The translations under genes were made by a program, and so were the position numbers. Shown here piece by piece: positions 1-8,000 of a stretch of DNA of 43,272 bases. How positions within the stretch are numbered: position 1 is the first letter of the stretch; the number at the start of each line of letters is the position of its first letter. A model generated the notes under the pieces. That model saw only the letters and a program-made list of their open reading frames with translations. It had not been told where the DNA came from and did no database searches. This DNA comes from an uncultured Oscillospiraceae bacterium (GTDB lineage Bacteria; Bacillota; Clostridia; Oscillospirales; Oscillospiraceae): contig CAKUIM010000019.1 of NCBI GenBank assembly GCA_934660965.1, forward strand, positions 1-43,272. The letters are read 5' to 3'.

Positions 1-2
1 CC

Positions 3-1148
3 GCCACCGGCGAGCTGCTGGCCAAGGGCCTGTGCGAGCGCATCGGCATCGACGGCAAGTTCACCTACAAGCCCCAGCTGCCCGGCAAGCAGGTGCTGGA
101 CGCGGTGGACGTGGCTATGCCCACCCATTCCGAGGCCATCAAGGCCGTGATGGACGCCCTGGTTGATCCCCAGAACGGTGTGATCGCCTCCATGGACGAG
201 ATCGACGCTGTGGGTCACCGCGTGGTGCACGGCGGCGAGGAGTTCTCCGGCTCCGTGCGCATCACCGACGACGTGATGGCCGCCCTGGACAAGTGCATCC
301 CCCTGGCCCCCCTGCACAACCCCGCCAACATCACCGGCATCAAGGCCTGCGTGGACGTGATGGGCAAGGACGTGCCCCAGGTGGGCGTGTTCGACACCGC
401 CTTCCACCAGACTATGCCCGCCAAGGCCTATATCTACGCCCTGCCCTACGAGTACTACGAGAACGACAAGGTCCGCCGCTACGGCTTCCACGGCACCTCT
501 CACCGCTTTGTGTCCCAGCGCGCCGCCGCCATGCTGGGCAAGCCCATTGAGGAGCTCAAGCTCATCTCCTGCCACCTGGGCAACGGCTCCTCCATCGCGG
601 CCATCGACGGCGGCAAGAGCGTGGACACCTCCATGGGCTTCACCCCCCTGGCCGGCCTGCCCATGGGCACCCGCTCCGGCGACCTGGACGCCGGCATTCT
701 CGAGTTCCTGATGAACAAGTACAACCTGACCATCTCCGAGATGCTCAACATCCTCAACAAGAAGTCCGGCGTGCAGGGCATCTCCGGCGTCTCCTCCGAC
801 TTCCGCGACCTGGAGGCCGCCAAGAAGGAGGGCAACAAGCGCGCGGAGCTGGCCATGGACTGCTTCGAATACAGCGTCAAGAAGTTCATCGGCGCTTACG
901 CCGCCGCCATGGGCGGGGTGGACGCCATCATCTTTACCGCCGGCGTGGGCGAGAACTCCGCCGACATGCGCATGCGCATGACCGAGGGTCTCGAGTTCAT
1001 GGGCGTGAAGATGGACGCCCAGGCCAACAACGTCCGCGGCAAGGAGACCGTCATCTCCGCCGCCGACTCCAAGGTGAAGGTCCTGCTCATCCCCACCAAC
1101 GAAGAGCTGATGATCGCCCTGGATACCGCCGAAATCGTGGGCAAGTAA
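3..1148 (+). CDS. ackA: acetate kinase, 5'-truncated by the window edge
   Basis: Catalyses acetyl phosphate + ADP to acetate + ATP, the energy-conserving step of acetate fermentation in the cytoplasm. The reading frame is open from base 3 (ATGELLAKGL...), so the gene begins before the window; the internal GTG at 93 is not the true start. Family motifs are all visible in order: HRVVHGGE, LAPLHNP, FDTAFHQTMP, YGFHGTSH, HLGNGSS, DTSMGFTPLAG followed by GTRSGDLD, FTAGVGENS and the C-terminal IPTNEE. About 381 codons are present of a usual length near 400, so only a short N-terminal piece is missing. A strong terminator follows at 1175-1208. It converges on the BKACE gene and is probably a separate transcription unit. 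Confidence 0.97.
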   Translation, partial: ATGELLAKGLCERIGIDGKFTYKPQLPGKQVLDAVDVAMPTHSEAIKAVMDALVDPQNGVIASMDEIDAVGHRVVHGGEEFSGSVRITDDVMAALDKCIPLAPLHNPANITGIKACVDVMGKDVPQVGVFDTAFHQTMPAKAYIYALPYEYYENDKVRRYGFHGTSHRFVSQRAAAMLGKPIEELKLISCHLGNGSSIAAIDGGKSVDTSMGFTPLAGLPMGTRSGDLDAGILEFLMNKYNLTISEMLNILNKKSGVQGISGVSSDFRDLEAAKKEGNKRAELAMDCFEYSVKKFIGAYAAAMGGVDAIIFTAGVGENSADMRMRMTEGLEFMGVKMDAQANNVRGKETVISAADSKVKVLLIPTNEELMIALDTAEIVGK

Positions 1149-1174
1149 CAAGCTGTAAACCCGCAAACACTACC

Positions 1175-1208
1175 GCAGGGGAGCGCGCAAGCGCTCCCCT
1201 GCGTTTTT
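1175..1208 (+). terminator. intrinsic terminator of ackA
   Basis: A perfect 12-bp stem (GCAGGGGAGCGC / GCGCTCCCCTGC) with a GCAA tetraloop is followed by GTTTTT. It lies 26 bases after the ackA stop codon. Confidence 0.93.
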
Positions 1209-1215
1209 CAAATAT

Positions 1216-1249
1216 AAGAGCCCGCCCAGCTTACGCCGGGCGGGCTCTT
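1216..1249 (-). terminator. terminator of the BKACE gene (minus strand)
   Basis: A 12-bp stem (AAGAGCCCGCCC / GGGCGGGCTCTT) lies 26 bases past the stop codon of the minus-strand gene. On the minus strand it ends in CTTATATTT, a weak T-tract. Confidence 0.75.
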
Positions 1250-1274
1250 TCAGACAGCACGCAGGAGTTATAAA

Positions 1275-2123
1275 TTAGAATACCTTGCGGGTCAGGCCGT
1301 AGATTTCCCGGGCCTCGTCGGGGGTAGCGGCCTGAAGGCCTGCCTCCTCCAGCAGGCGCTTGGCCCGGGCCACCAGCTGGGCGTTGGACTCCGCCAGAAC
1401 GCCCCGGTGATAGTAGACGTTGTCCTCCAGGCCCACCCGCAGGTGGCCGCCCAGGGCGATGGTAGCCAGCATCATGGGCATATGGCCGGAGCCGATGCCG
1501 CAGCCGGCCCAGGTGCAGCCCTCGGGCAGGATGCTCTTGAGGTACACCAGGTTCTCCACGGTGTTGGTCATGCCGCCGGCAGCACCCAGCACGATCTGGA
1601 AGTGGCAGGGGGTCTTGAGCAGGCCGGTCTTCATGTAGTGGATGGCGTTGTAGACCATGCCGGCGTCGAAGATCTCGATCTCGGGCTTGACGTTGAGCTC
1701 CTTGAGCTCGGTGCCCAGCTTCTCCAGGAACCGGGGATGGTTCTCGAAAATGGAGCGATGCTGCCAGTTGAGGGAGCCACAGTCGAAGGAGGCAAGCTCG
1801 GGCAGCAGCTCACGGATGGGACGGATGCGCTCCTCGTCGTCGCCGTTCTCCTTGCCGGAGCTGGTGATGTTGATGCACACGTCACAGTCCTTGTGGGCAC
1901 GGATGCGCTCAATGGTCTCATGGTACTTATCGATGTCGTAACTGGGCTTGCCTTCGTCGTCGCGGACATGGATGTGGACGATGGCGGCGCCGGCCTTCCA
2001 CGCCTGGTAGGCGGACTCGGCGATCTCCTCCGGGGTCAGGGGCACGTTGGGGTTGTCCTGGCGGGTGGGCCAGGAGCCAATGATGGCGGCGCTGATGACG
2101 CGCTTATTCTTCAGGTCGGACAT
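1275..2123 (-). CDS. beta-keto acid cleavage enzyme (BKACE, DUF849; 3-keto-5-aminohexanoate cleavage family)
   Basis: Family members condense a beta-keto acid with acetyl-CoA and split it to acetoacetate plus a new acyl-CoA; known substrates include 3-keto-5-aminohexanoate and dehydrocarnitine. The 282-residue length is typical. Zinc-site candidates are His50 and His52 in HIHVRD and Glu233 in GHLRVGLED, matching the His-x-His ... Glu pattern of Kce. A glycine-rich GCGIGSGHMP segment is at 208-216. The ATG has a GGAGGG Shine-Dalgarno 8 bases upstream. A near-perfect sigma-54 promoter lies at 2197-2212, giving a leader of about 60 nt. The gene is monocistronic. None of the lysine-fermentation genes that usually accompany kce are in the window, so the true substrate is unknown; the neighbours suggest an acid released from an ester. 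Confidence 0.92.
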   Translation of the reverse strand: MSDLKNKRVISAAIIGSWPTRQDNPNVPLTPEEIAESAYQAWKAGAAIVHIHVRDDEGKPSYDIDKYHETIERIRAHKDCDVCINITSSGKENGDDEERIRPIRELLPELASFDCGSLNWQHRSIFENHPRFLEKLGTELKELNVKPEIEIFDAGMVYNAIHYMKTGLLKTPCHFQIVLGAAGGMTNTVENLVYLKSILPEGCTWAGCGIGSGHMPMMLATIALGGHLRVGLEDNVYYHRGVLAESNAQLVARAKRLLEEAGLQAATPDEAREIYGLTRKVF

Positions 2124-2157
2124 AATGGAAACCCTCCGTTTTTTTGAATTTGATGAG

Positions 2158-2174
2158 TTGGCATATGGTTTGCA
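2158..2174 (+). promoter_or_regulatory. possible second sigma-54 element, plus strand
   Basis: TTGGCATATGGTTTGCA keeps the GG/GC dinucleotides and exact spacing. It faces the BKACE promoter at 2197-2212 and lies inside the BKACE leader. It could give a long leader for the hydrolase at 2447 or an antisense transcript, or be chance; the 2356-2372 element is better placed for the hydrolase. Confidence 0.45.
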
Positions 2175-2196
2175 GGACTTGTACTCATATAAGCAA

Positions 2197-2212
2197 GCAA
2201 ACCGCGTGCCAA
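2197..2212 (-). promoter_or_regulatory. sigma-54 promoter for BKACE
   Basis: Minus strand reads TTGGCACGCGGTTTGC, with GG at -24, GC at -12 and exact 10-base spacing, matching TGGCACG-N4-TTGC at every conserved base. Transcription should start near 2185, about 60 nt before the ATG. Confidence 0.88.
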
Positions 2213-2251
2213 CTTTTTCCCCCGGAAAATCCGCCCTGTTTCGGTTTGCGC

Positions 2252-2302
2252 AAAGTCATTTTTGGCACACAAAGTCATTTTTGCTTCCAGTGAAGTCATA
2301 TT
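2252..2302. promoter_or_regulatory. three tandem AAGTCAT boxes: putative enhancer of the sigma-54 activator
   Basis: AAAGTCATTTTT occurs at 2252-2263 and again at 2271-2282; GAAGTCATATT follows at 2292-2302. The AAGTCAT cores are spaced 19 and 21 bases, about two helical turns. The cluster sits between the two divergent sigma-54 promoters, 40-105 bases upstream of each, the usual place for an upstream activating sequence. Related AAGTCG boxes occur before the sigma-54 promoters at 4996 and 18142. Confidence 0.6.
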
Positions 2303-2355
2303 CGGTTTTTCACTTTCCTGCTTCACCCCAATCCCGGTGCTGCCGGGCTGCCCGG

Positions 2356-2372
2356 CTGGTATGAATCTTGCA
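2356..2372 (+). promoter_or_regulatory. sigma-54 promoter for the alpha/beta hydrolase (and perhaps the activator gene)
   Basis: CTGGTATGAATCTTGCA has GG at -24, TTGC at -12 and exact spacing; it departs from TGGCAC at two positions. The predicted start near 2384 gives a leader of about 60 nt to the ATG at 2447. Confidence 0.75.
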
Positions 2373-2446
2373 ACTTTACTCAGACTGCGGGCCGCGCACC
2401 GCGCCATTTTATTGCCTAAGAAGATCCGAGACAGGAGGCCTCACCT

Positions 2447-3256
2447 ATGCCATATTTCCGGACAGACGACAACGCGAACCTTTATTATGACGCCTTCGGT
2501 CAAGGGGAGCACACCCTCCTTTTTATCCATGGATGGCTGGACAGCGGCGAGTCCTTCCGCCGCGCCGCAGGCGCGCTCTCCCGGCAGTGCCGGATCATCG
2601 TGTACGATCAGCGGGGCCACGGCCGCTCGGATGCCCCGGCGGAGGGCTACAACATGACCCGCCTGGCCTCCGACCTGCGCTGCCTCATCGAGCTGCTGGA
2701 GCTCCAAAACCTCACCCTGGTGGGCTACTCCATGGGCGCTCACGTGGTATATGAATACATCCGCCTTTTCGGGGAGGACGGCCTTGACAAGCTGGTCATC
2801 ACCGCCATGAGCCCCTGCCTTGTCAACGAAAAGCGGCCGGAGCTGTCACTGGGCGGGGGGCTTACCTGGCGGGGCGCGCTGGAGCGGCTGGGCGCCACCA
2901 ACCGCTATTTCGAGGAAAACTGCAAGGTGGCATACCTCCACTACCTGCGCGGCCACAAGCCCAACGAGCAGCTGCGCAATTATTATGAGGCGGCCTCCCG
3001 TCTGTCCTCCGGTGCCATGCTGCGCCTGGAGCTTGCCATGTACGCCGCCGACTACTGGGGCGTGCTGTCCGCCATCACACGCCCCACCCTTGTGATCTCC
3101 TCGGAGGAGGACTTCTATCCCCGGGCCGTCCATGAGGAGCAGGCCCGCCTCATTCCCAACGCGAAGGCGATCATCCTCCCCGGCTGCGGGCACATGCTGC
3201 TCTACGAGCAGCCCGAGGCATACACCCAACTGCTGCGGGAGTTTGTCAGCGTCTGA
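2447..3256 (+). CDS. alpha/beta hydrolase, cytoplasmic
   Basis: A 269-residue single-domain alpha/beta hydrolase that probably hydrolyses an ester, lactone or thioester. The oxyanion-hole motif HGW is at 28-30, the nucleophile elbow GYSMG places Ser95, and the acid and base are probably Asp222 (EEDFYP) and His249 (GCGH). No signal peptide is seen, so it acts inside the cell. An AGGAGG site precedes the ATG. It is transcribed from the sigma-54 element at 2356, divergently from BKACE, and is followed 195 bases later by the sigma-54 activator gene. It resembles the non-heme chloroperoxidase/esterase-like group, which is functionally mixed, so no substrate can be assigned. Confidence 0.88.
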   Translation: MPYFRTDDNANLYYDAFGQGEHTLLFIHGWLDSGESFRRAAGALSRQCRIIVYDQRGHGRSDAPAEGYNMTRLASDLRCLIELLELQNLTLVGYSMGAHVVYEYIRLFGEDGLDKLVITAMSPCLVNEKRPELSLGGGLTWRGALERLGATNRYFEENCKVAYLHYLRGHKPNEQLRNYYEAASRLSSGAMLRLELAMYAADYWGVLSAITRPTLVISSEEDFYPRAVHEEQARLIPNAKAIILPGCGHMLLYEQPEAYTQLLREFVSV

Positions 3257-3257
3257 T

Positions 3258-3287
3258 TGGGCGCGGCCTTATCTGGAAAATATAAAA
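3258..3287 (+). promoter_or_regulatory. weak sigma-A-like promoter before the activator gene
   Basis: TTGGGC is followed 18 bases later by TATAAA just after the hydrolase stop codon. It could give the activator basal expression independent of sigma-54. Only a weak match; the activator may simply be co-transcribed with the hydrolase. Confidence 0.3.
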
Positions 3288-3451
3288 GAGCTATGGAAAA
3301 AAGCGGCCCGCTGTGATAAAATAACGAAAACCGGTCCGGCAGGCCGGGCGGACATAAGCCGTCCCTCCCGCCGCCGCGCCGGCACGATGCTGTACGCGCC
3401 AGAAGCGGGATGCTGCGCCAGCGCCCCGCCAGATTAGGAGGACGGACAGAT

Positions 3452-4861
3452 ATGGATTACAAAGCCTTTTACGAGCTGATGCTGGACAACATCACAGACG
3501 GCCTCTACATTCTCGACGACGCGGGCAACTATATCTACGCCAACAGCGCCTATGTCCACGGCACCGGCATCCCCAAAAGCGTACTGCTGACCTATAACGT
3601 CCACGACTTTCTCAAAGACAATCAGATTGACATCTGCATTTCCGACATCGTCTACCGGGAAAAGCGCCGGGTGGTCATGTTTCAGGACGTTTTCATCGTC
3701 GGCAGCCCCAAAAAGTTCCGGCAGCTGGTCATCTCCAACCCCATCTTCGGCGCAGACGGCCGGGTGCAGAACGTGCTGGCCATCTGCCGCCCTATGGACA
3801 CAATGAACGCCCTCTACCAGGAGGCCAGCAGCGCCGCCATCACCTCCAGTCTGGCCTTCATCCCCCGCACCTCCAACGCCAACGGCTCCATCGTGGCGGA
3901 GAGCCCGGCCATGCAGAACATTCTCTACAGCGCCAAGGAAATTGCCGGCATCGACGCCTCGGTGCTCATCACCGGCGAGTCGGGTACCGGCAAAGAGGTG
4001 GTGGCCCAGTACATCCACAGCCAGGGCCGCCAGAAGAATGGGGAAATGGTGGTCATCAACTGCGCCGCCCTGCCGGAAAATCTTCTGGAGGCGGAGCTGT
4101 TCGGCTATGAAAAGGGCTCGTTCACCGGCGCCCTCTCCACCGGCAAGGCCGGCCTTTTTGAGGCCGCCTCCGGCGGGACACTCTTCCTTGATGAGATCAA
4201 CTCCCTGCCCCTGTCCCTCCAGGGCAAGCTGCTGCGCACCATCGAGACGAAAACCGTCCAGCGCATCGGCTCCACCAAGAGCAAAAAGGTGGACTTCCGC
4301 CTCATTTCCGCCACCAACGAGGACCTGCTCTCCGCCGTGCAGGACCGCCGCTTCCGGGCCGACCTCTACTATCGCCTCAACGTCATCCCGCTGGAGCTGC
4401 CCCCTCTGCGTCAGCGCCGGGAGGACATCATACCCCTGGCCTTGACCTTCCTGCAGCACTACAACCATAAATACAACAAGGCCAAGCAGTTCACCGCCCA
4501 CACCCTGGCCAGCATGGAGGCCTACGACTGGGCGGGCAACGTGCGGGAACTGAAAAACTTCGTGGAGCGCTCGGTGGTGATGAGCGCCAGCGACTACATC
4601 GACATCACCAACATCCGCTCCGTGGCCGCCAGCCACGAACGGCGCAGCGACGGGCAGGAGCCCATCTGGACCGCCCAGGAGACCTTCCCCTGGGAGAAAT
4701 TCCTGGACCAGGACCTGTCCCTTCAGGAGTACATGGACCGCTGCGAGGAGGAATACCTCTCCCTGGCCCTGAAAAAATACAAAAGCTCCTACCTGGCCGC
4801 CGATCACCTGGGCACCAGCCAGTCGAGCATCATGCGCCGAAAGAAAAAATACGGCATTTGA
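3452..4861 (+). CDS. sigma-54-dependent transcriptional activator (PAS / AAA+ / Fis-type HTH)
   Basis: Enhancer-binding protein that hydrolyses ATP to open sigma-54 promoters. The start is the ATG at 3452, set by AGGAGG about 9 bases upstream; the longer frame from 3410 lacks a ribosome site. Domains of the 469-residue protein: PAS-like sensor about 5-115; AAA+ domain about 145-375 with Walker A GESGTGKE (175-182), sigma-54 contact loop GSFTGA (222-227, Ser in place of the usual Ala), Walker B TLFLDE (243-248) and arginine-rich FRADLYYRL (301-309); C-terminal Fis-type helix-turn-helix about 443-466. The PAS domain suggests a small-molecule signal, not phosphorylation. It is the only sigma-54 activator here and the obvious candidate to control the surrounding -24/-12 promoters. 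Confidence 0.93.
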   Translation: MDYKAFYELMLDNITDGLYILDDAGNYIYANSAYVHGTGIPKSVLLTYNVHDFLKDNQIDICISDIVYREKRRVVMFQDVFIVGSPKKFRQLVISNPIFGADGRVQNVLAICRPMDTMNALYQEASSAAITSSLAFIPRTSNANGSIVAESPAMQNILYSAKEIAGIDASVLITGESGTGKEVVAQYIHSQGRQKNGEMVVINCAALPENLLEAELFGYEKGSFTGALSTGKAGLFEAASGGTLFLDEINSLPLSLQGKLLRTIETKTVQRIGSTKSKKVDFRLISATNEDLLSAVQDRRFRADLYYRLNVIPLELPPLRQRREDIIPLALTFLQHYNHKYNKAKQFTAHTLASMEAYDWAGNVRELKNFVERSVVMSASDYIDITNIRSVAASHERRSDGQEPIWTAQETFPWEKFLDQDLSLQEYMDRCEEEYLSLALKKYKSSYLAADHLGTSQSSIMRRKKKYGI

Positions 4862-4882
4862 ATCCTTCCCTTCACACACGAT

Positions 4883-4935
4883 AATGGCAAGTCGTTCCTG
4901 AACAAGTTTCAGAATCGACTTGCCATTTTCGACTT
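4883..4935. promoter_or_regulatory. inverted AAGTCG boxes: putative enhancer of the esterase promoter
   Basis: A perfect 12-bp inverted repeat (AATGGCAAGTCG at 4883-4894, CGACTTGCCATT at 4916-4927) is followed by a third CGACTT at 4930-4935. The site is centred about 90 bases upstream of the -24 element at 4998, typical for an activator site. It could also act as a weak terminator of the activator gene, but the 21-base loop and short T-run argue against that. Confidence 0.6.
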
Positions 4936-4995
4936 ATCACCCTTCCCCGGCACGCCCCATCCCTGCCGCCGCCCCGATTCCGCGAGCGCGCCGCA

Positions 4996-5012
4996 TTGGC
5001 ACACGATTTGCA
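4996..5012 (+). promoter_or_regulatory. sigma-54 promoter for the giant esterase lipoprotein
   Basis: TTGGCACACGATTTGCA matches TGGCAC-N5-TTGC exactly, with correct spacing. Predicted start near 5024 is 28 bases before the ATG at 5052. Confidence 0.9.
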
Positions 5013-5051
5013 TAAGTAAAAGGGCAGAATCGAAAAAGAAGGGATGATCCT

Positions 5052-8000
5052 ATGAAAAAACTCTTGTCAGGCCTGTTGGCTGCAAGCCTGCTGCTGTCGC
5101 TGGCGGCATGCTCCAAGCAGCCCTCTGCCCAGCAATCCCAGCAGCCCCAGCAGAAGGAGGACACCTGGTCCCCCCGGAAGGAAAAAACCACTGTGGAGGA
5201 GGTCGCCCACGTGCCCACCGATGATGAAAAGGTCACCATCCAGACCGCCTGCGGCGACATCACCGGCGTGCAGTACAGCGGCTACCGGGAATTCCGGGGC
5301 GTGCGCTACGCCACCGCGGCGCGCTGGGAGGATGCCGTTCCTGTTACAAGCTGGAGCGGCACCTATGACGCCACTGTCTGGGGCGACCGCGCCTGCCAGT
5401 ACAAGGGCTTCTACGGCATTGAGGACAGCGTCATCAACCAGTTCTATGCCGACGAGGCCATCGCCCCCGTGGCGGCAAACTACAGCGAGGACTGCCTGAA
5501 CCTGAACATCTGGACGCCGGACGACGCCAAGGACTGCCCGGTGCTGGTGTACATCCACGGCGGCGCCTACGTCACCGGCAGCAACACTGACACCTCCACC
5601 GACGGCGCGGCCTATGCCAACCACGGCATCGTCACCGTGGCCATCAACTACCGTCTCGGGCCCTTCGCCACCCCCGTGGGCGATGGCTACACCGGCTATA
5701 TGTCCATCAGCGACCAGGTGGCCGCCCTGCACTGGGTCCGGGACAACATCAAGGACTACGGCGGCGATCCCTCCAAAATCACCGTCATGGGCGAGAGCGC
5801 CGGCGCCATCAGCGTGCAGAACCTGCTCATCTCTCCCCTGGTGGAGGAGGGCCTCATCTCCGGCGCCATTATGATGAGCGGCGGCGGCGACATCAGCTCC
5901 ATCGGCTACCCCGCCGCCACCGAGACCGTCAAGGCCGGCTGGGACGCCGTGAAGCTCAATCTGGGCGTTGACTCCCTCAAGGACCTGACCGATCTGGACG
6001 CCAAGGAGCTCTACGGGGCCTGGCTCAAGGCCGGCGGCGTGGCCACCCCCAACGTCAACGGCGTGGGCCTGACCTGCGACATCAAAACTGCTCTCAAGGA
6101 GAACACCGTGAAGGACGTGCCGTGCATCATCGGCATGCTCAGCGAGGATATGTGGCCCCTGACCCTCTACGATGCGGCCAAGGGCTACGGCGAGCAGCGC
6201 GCCAAGGCCGGCGGCAAGAGCGTCTATCTCTACTACTTCGACCGCCAGCAGCCCGGCGAGAACAAGTTCGGCGCCTTCCACGCCGCCGATCTCTACTACG
6301 CCTTCGGCACCCTCTACCGCAATCAGCGTCCCTTTGACGAGACCGACTTCCGCATCTCCCACAACATGATCGACTACATCGCAAACTTTGTCAAAACCGG
6401 CGATCCCAACGGTGAGGGCCTTGCCGCCTGGGTGGCCGCCGCTGCCGACAAGCAGGAGTTCCTCCACTTCGGCGACGACGAGTGCGCCATGATGCAGCCC
6501 GACTCCGCCAAGCTGCTGGATACCCAGACCACCGGCTCTCCCTTCCCCTACACCAACTACATCAAGAGCCCGGACACCGTTCAGGGCGAGCGCACCCCTA
6601 TTGATCCCGCCGACCTTGCCGCAACCTGGGTTGTCACCGGCTGGATTGTCCAGGCCGACCAGTCCTTTGCCGCCATCGCCGGCGAGGAGACCTTCGTCTT
6701 TACCGCCGACCACTTCACCTACAACGCCGGCACCACCGTCAAGGCCTCCCGGGACTATACGTTCATCGACGAGTATAACATCCGCATGGAGCAGGACGGC
6801 CAGGAGCTCGTCTGGACCCTCTACCTCAACGAGAAGGGCCAGCTGCTCATCGACGACCCCCGCTACGCCATCACCTACGTGTGCGTGCTGCCCGGCAGCG
6901 AGGGCGGCGAGACCGGCGGAGAGCAGACCCTGCCCAAGCCCTTCTACAAAAACGTCACCGCCGTCAAGGCAAACGACCTGCTGGGCACCTGGGACATCAC
7001 CGGCTGGACGGTGAAGGCCGACGGCTCCTTCTCCAAGGTCACCGACCAGACCTTCAAGTTCGAGGAAAAGACCCTGCGCTACTATACCGGCTCCAAGCAG
7101 GCCAGCGCCTCTGCCTACTACTTCGAGGACACCTATAACATCGGCCTGCGGGCCGAGGGCGCCTCCAAGAGCGACGACATCGCCGTCGTCTGGACGCTCT
7201 ACTTCAACGACAAGGGCCAACTCCTTATCGAGGACCCCACCTACGGCATCATCTACGTCTGCGAGAAGCAGGGCGGCGCCGAGCCCTCCAAGGAGCCGGA
7301 GGTGAGCCTGCCCAAGCCCTTCTACAAGAATGTCACCGCCGCCAAGGCAAACGACCTGCTGGGCACCTGGGACATCACCGGCTGGACGGTGAAGGCTGAC
7401 GGCTCCTTCTCCAAGGTCACCGACCAGACCTTCAAGTTCGAGGAAAAGACCCTGCGCTACTATACCGGCTCCAAGCAGGCCAGCGCCTCTGCCTACTACT
7501 TCGAGGACACCTATAACATCGGCCTGCGCGCAGAGGGCGCCTCCAAGAGCGACGACATCGCCGTTATCTGGACGCTCTACTTCAACGACAAGGGCCAGCT
7601 GCTCATCGAGGACCCCACCTACGGCATCATCTACGTCTGCGAAAAGCAGGGCAGCACCAAGCCCTCTGCCAAACCCTCTGCACAGCCGTCCGCCGAGCCT
7701 TCGGCAGAGCCCTCCCCTGAGCCCTCCCCTGAGCCCTCCGCCGAACCCTCTGCCGAGCCCACTCCCGAGCCCACCAAGGAGCCCGAGTCCAATCTGCCCA
7801 AGCCCTTCTATAAGGACGTCACCGCCGCCAAGCCCAGCGAAATTCTGGGCACCTGGAACATCACCGGCTGGACGGTGAAGGCCGACGGCTCCTTCTCCCC
7901 GGTGTCCGGCCAGACCTTCAAGTTTGAGGAAAAGACCCTGCGCTACTTCATCGGCGCGGGCCAGGCCAGCGCTTCCGGCTACTTCTTTGAGGACGACTAC

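Noticed and set aside
2262..2284. TTGGCAC followed later by TTTTTGC, a possible further sigma-54 promoter
   Set aside because: The distance between TGGCAC and TTGC is far too long; the match falls within the AAAGTCATTTTT repeats.
3434..4879. 481-codon minus-strand ORF opposite the sigma-54 activator
   Set aside because: Shadow of a well-supported gene; composition is biased and no motif is visible.
4883..4927. Inverted repeat after the activator gene read as an intrinsic terminator
   Set aside because: The 21-base loop and only a four-base T-run make it a poor terminator, while its AAGTCG arms recur at other sigma-54 promoters.
7650..7793. Short tandem units that might be a CRISPR array
   Set aside because: They are in-frame codons for a Ser/Ala/Glu/Pro linker with no spacers of constant length.
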